A stretch of DNA of 64,000 nt from positions 744,001 through 808,000 of the forward strand of contig NZ_CP028908.1 of assembly GCF_024181725.1 (NCBI RefSeq), read 5' to 3'. Positions 62,859 to 64,000 of the stretch are shown here, piece by piece (the stretch's first letter is position 1; every line of letters begins with the position of its first letter). The DNA is from Bradyrhizobium sp. WD16. GTDB lineage: Bacteria; Pseudomonadota; Alphaproteobacteria; Rhizobiales; Xanthobacteraceae. The notes beneath the pieces were generated by a model. The model was not told where the DNA came from and did no database searches. It saw nothing but the letters and a program-made list of their open reading frames with translations. The position numbers and the translations under genes are program-made.

Positions 62859-63817
62859 TGCAGGCCATCGATGGCGGCACCGAGCAGCGGCGCCACGGCG
62901 ACGACGCGCAGCTTGTCGCGCGCCGGCCCCGCCACCAGGCGAAACGCCGGCACCGCGTCGGTGACCAGGATGCGGTCGATCACCGGGTCGGCCAGCGCCT
63001 CCGCCGCCCCCGGCATGAACAGGCCATGGGTGACGCAGGCGATCACCCGCCGCGCCCCGCGCTGGCGTGCCGCCAGCGCCGCCCGCACCAAGGTGCCGCC
63101 GGTGCTGATCAGGTCGTCGACGATCACCGCGGTGGTGTCGTCCACATCGCCGACGAACAGGCTGCCGGAGACCACGCCGGCGCTGCGATGCTTCTCGGCG
63201 AAGGCATTGGCGACCGGCCGGCCGAGCGCCGCCTGGAGCTTGTCGCGGAGCCGCTCGGCCCGCTTGCCGCCGCCGAGATCGGGCGACACCACGCAGGCCG
63301 CATCCGCGCCGATCTCCTCGACGATCGCCCTGATCAGCGCCGGCGCCGCGGTGAGCGCCACCGCGCGGCAGCGGAAGGCGTTCTCGAAGGCGGCTTCGTT
63401 GTGGACGTCGAGGGTCACCACCGCATCGACGCCGACCGCCTCGAACAGGGCGGCGACGTAGCGCGTCGTCACCGGATCGTTGCTCTTGGTGCGACGGTCC
63501 TTGCGGGCGTAACACAGATAAGGCGTCACCGCGGTGATGCGCGCCGCCCCGGCATCCTTAAGCGCGGCGATGAAGAACAACAGCCGGCACAGCTTGTCGT
63601 TCGGGCTGTGGAGCGGGCCGCCATGGAGGCTGTGGACCACATAGACGTCGGCGCCGGCGACATTGCCCAGCGGACGCGCCTTGTGCTCGCCGTCCTCGAA
63701 GTCGCGTTCCTCGTGCGGCGACAGCGGCCGGCCGAGCACCCCGGCGACGGCGACGCCGATCGCCTCGCTGCCCTCGAGGGCAAACAGCTGCAACGCCTCG
63801 TCGGGGGAATTCGTCAT
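62822..63817 (-). CDS. Ribose-phosphate pyrophosphokinase-like protein
   Basis: 331 residues. PRPP-binding VIVDDLISTGGTLVRAAL, LCYARKDRRTKSNDPVTTRY as the flexible catalytic loop, and VSPDLGGGKRAERL. It resembles PrsA but with a divergent N-terminus (HEERDFEDGEHKARPLGN), so is likely the accessory copy found near stress-type phosphoribosyltransferases rather than the housekeeping enzyme. Would make PRPP for the transferase at 60238-60888. Confidence 0.85.
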   Translation of the reverse strand: MTNSPDEALQLFALEGSEAIGVAVAGVLGRPLSPHEERDFEDGEHKARPLGNVAGADVYVVHSLHGGPLHSPNDKLCRLLFFIAALKDAGAARITAVTPYLCYARKDRRTKSNDPVTTRYVAALFEAVGVDAVVTLDVHNEAAFENAFRCRAVALTAAPALIRAIVEEIGADAACVVSPDLGGGKRAERLRDKLQAALGRPVANAFAEKHRSAGVVSGSLFVGDVDDTTAVIVDDLISTGGTLVRAALAARQRGARRVIACVTHGLFMPGAAEALADPVIDRILVTDAVPAFRLVAGPARDKLRVVAVAPLLGAAIDGLHQCRAIDDLLAF

Positions 63818-63897
63818 GGCAGGACCATTTGCGCAGGACCATTTGCGATTGCGTCAGCCGGACGGGAACGCTGCACCGGACCCCGTGTTCCGGAACG

Positions 63898-63973
63898 CTA
63901 GTGTCCCTCTAGTTCTAATCTTCGTACGAGCGCTCGCTGCAAAGTGATACGAACGTTGGAACCGGGACACTAG
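63898..63973. repeat. CTAG-bounded palindrome (type E), single copy
   Basis: Starts CTAGTGTCCCTCTAGTTCTA and ends ACCGGGACACTAG. It is the only lone element and matches E at 16177-16252; both have a 15-bp arm pair of the form TTCGTA..ATACGAACGTT. Upstream of the PRPP synthase start. Confidence 0.85.
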
Positions 63974-64000
63974 GCGTCGCCGCGGCGGCGAATTTGCGCA

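Overview
The window is 64 kb of GC-rich DNA from an alphaproteobacterium, most likely a Hyphomicrobiales member near Bradyrhizobium/Rhodopseudomonas. This rests on family-level resemblance (Porin_2-type porin, phasin, DUF6489 and DUF2189 proteins, a ChvE-GguAB sugar importer, a 'MAGLVPAIHV'-type intergenic repeat), not on a search. I saw no rRNA, tRNA or CRISPR array. Most genes are metabolic and lie in short, tightly overlapping operons.

Layout. 1-6.0 kb: an operon on the minus strand (6-hydroxynicotinate reductase-like protein, a UPF0280/ApbE-like protein, two tandem DUF1185 proteins), then a divergent L-idonate/gluconate 5-dehydrogenase pair. 6.0-10.0 kb: nicA-nicB, a molybdenum nicotinate dehydrogenase whose large subunit carries three cytochrome c domains. 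The nic operon and the reductase operon share a TTYGTATACRAA palindrome, which suggests one nicotinate regulon: nicotinate to 6-hydroxynicotinate, then reduction rather than hydroxylation. 10-22.3 kb: pyrophosphatase, DoxX/WrbA with a divergent LysR regulator, a LemA/TPM-domain cluster, an AttH-like lipocalin with an FtsX/LolCDE-type ABC exporter, and a DUF445 protein.

22.5-28.05 kb is an accessory island. It holds an XRE-HEXXH (ImmA/IrrE-like) protein with an unknown partner. Across a 15-bp-arm palindrome, a divergent operon encodes a membrane protein, a small helical protein and a tyrosine recombinase. Next comes a HEPN-like gene split by an IS630-family element; removing the element and one TA restores its reading frame exactly. 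28.1-43.5 kb: phasin, a hydrolase/SDR pair, glutathione peroxidase, a DHDPS-family aldolase, PEP carboxylase, an outer-membrane protein, and a NitT/TauT-type ABC importer. 43.6-57.9 kb: a porin and a large sugar block with ChvE-GguAB, SMP-30 lactonase, aldose epimerase, galactose dehydrogenase, a GntR regulator and a YtfQRT-YjfF-type importer, consistent with oxidative galactose/arabinose use. 58.4-63.8 kb: a split aerotaxis receptor and a group with two phosphoribosyl enzymes, a hydrolase and an APH-like protein.

The most unusual feature is a family of intergenic palindromes of 74-79 bp. Every core type is bounded by CTAG ends (CTAGTGTGG/CTAGTGTCC/CTAGTGCGG), and neighbouring copies share one CTAG. 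There are at least six unrelated hairpin cores. Two composites, C-spacer-B and D-spacer-A, each occur three times at 167 bp (one copy is 166). Five of the eight TAG stop codons I find in the window lie inside the CTAG end of such an element, and one convergent intergenic region is tiled by elements exactly from stop codon to stop codon.
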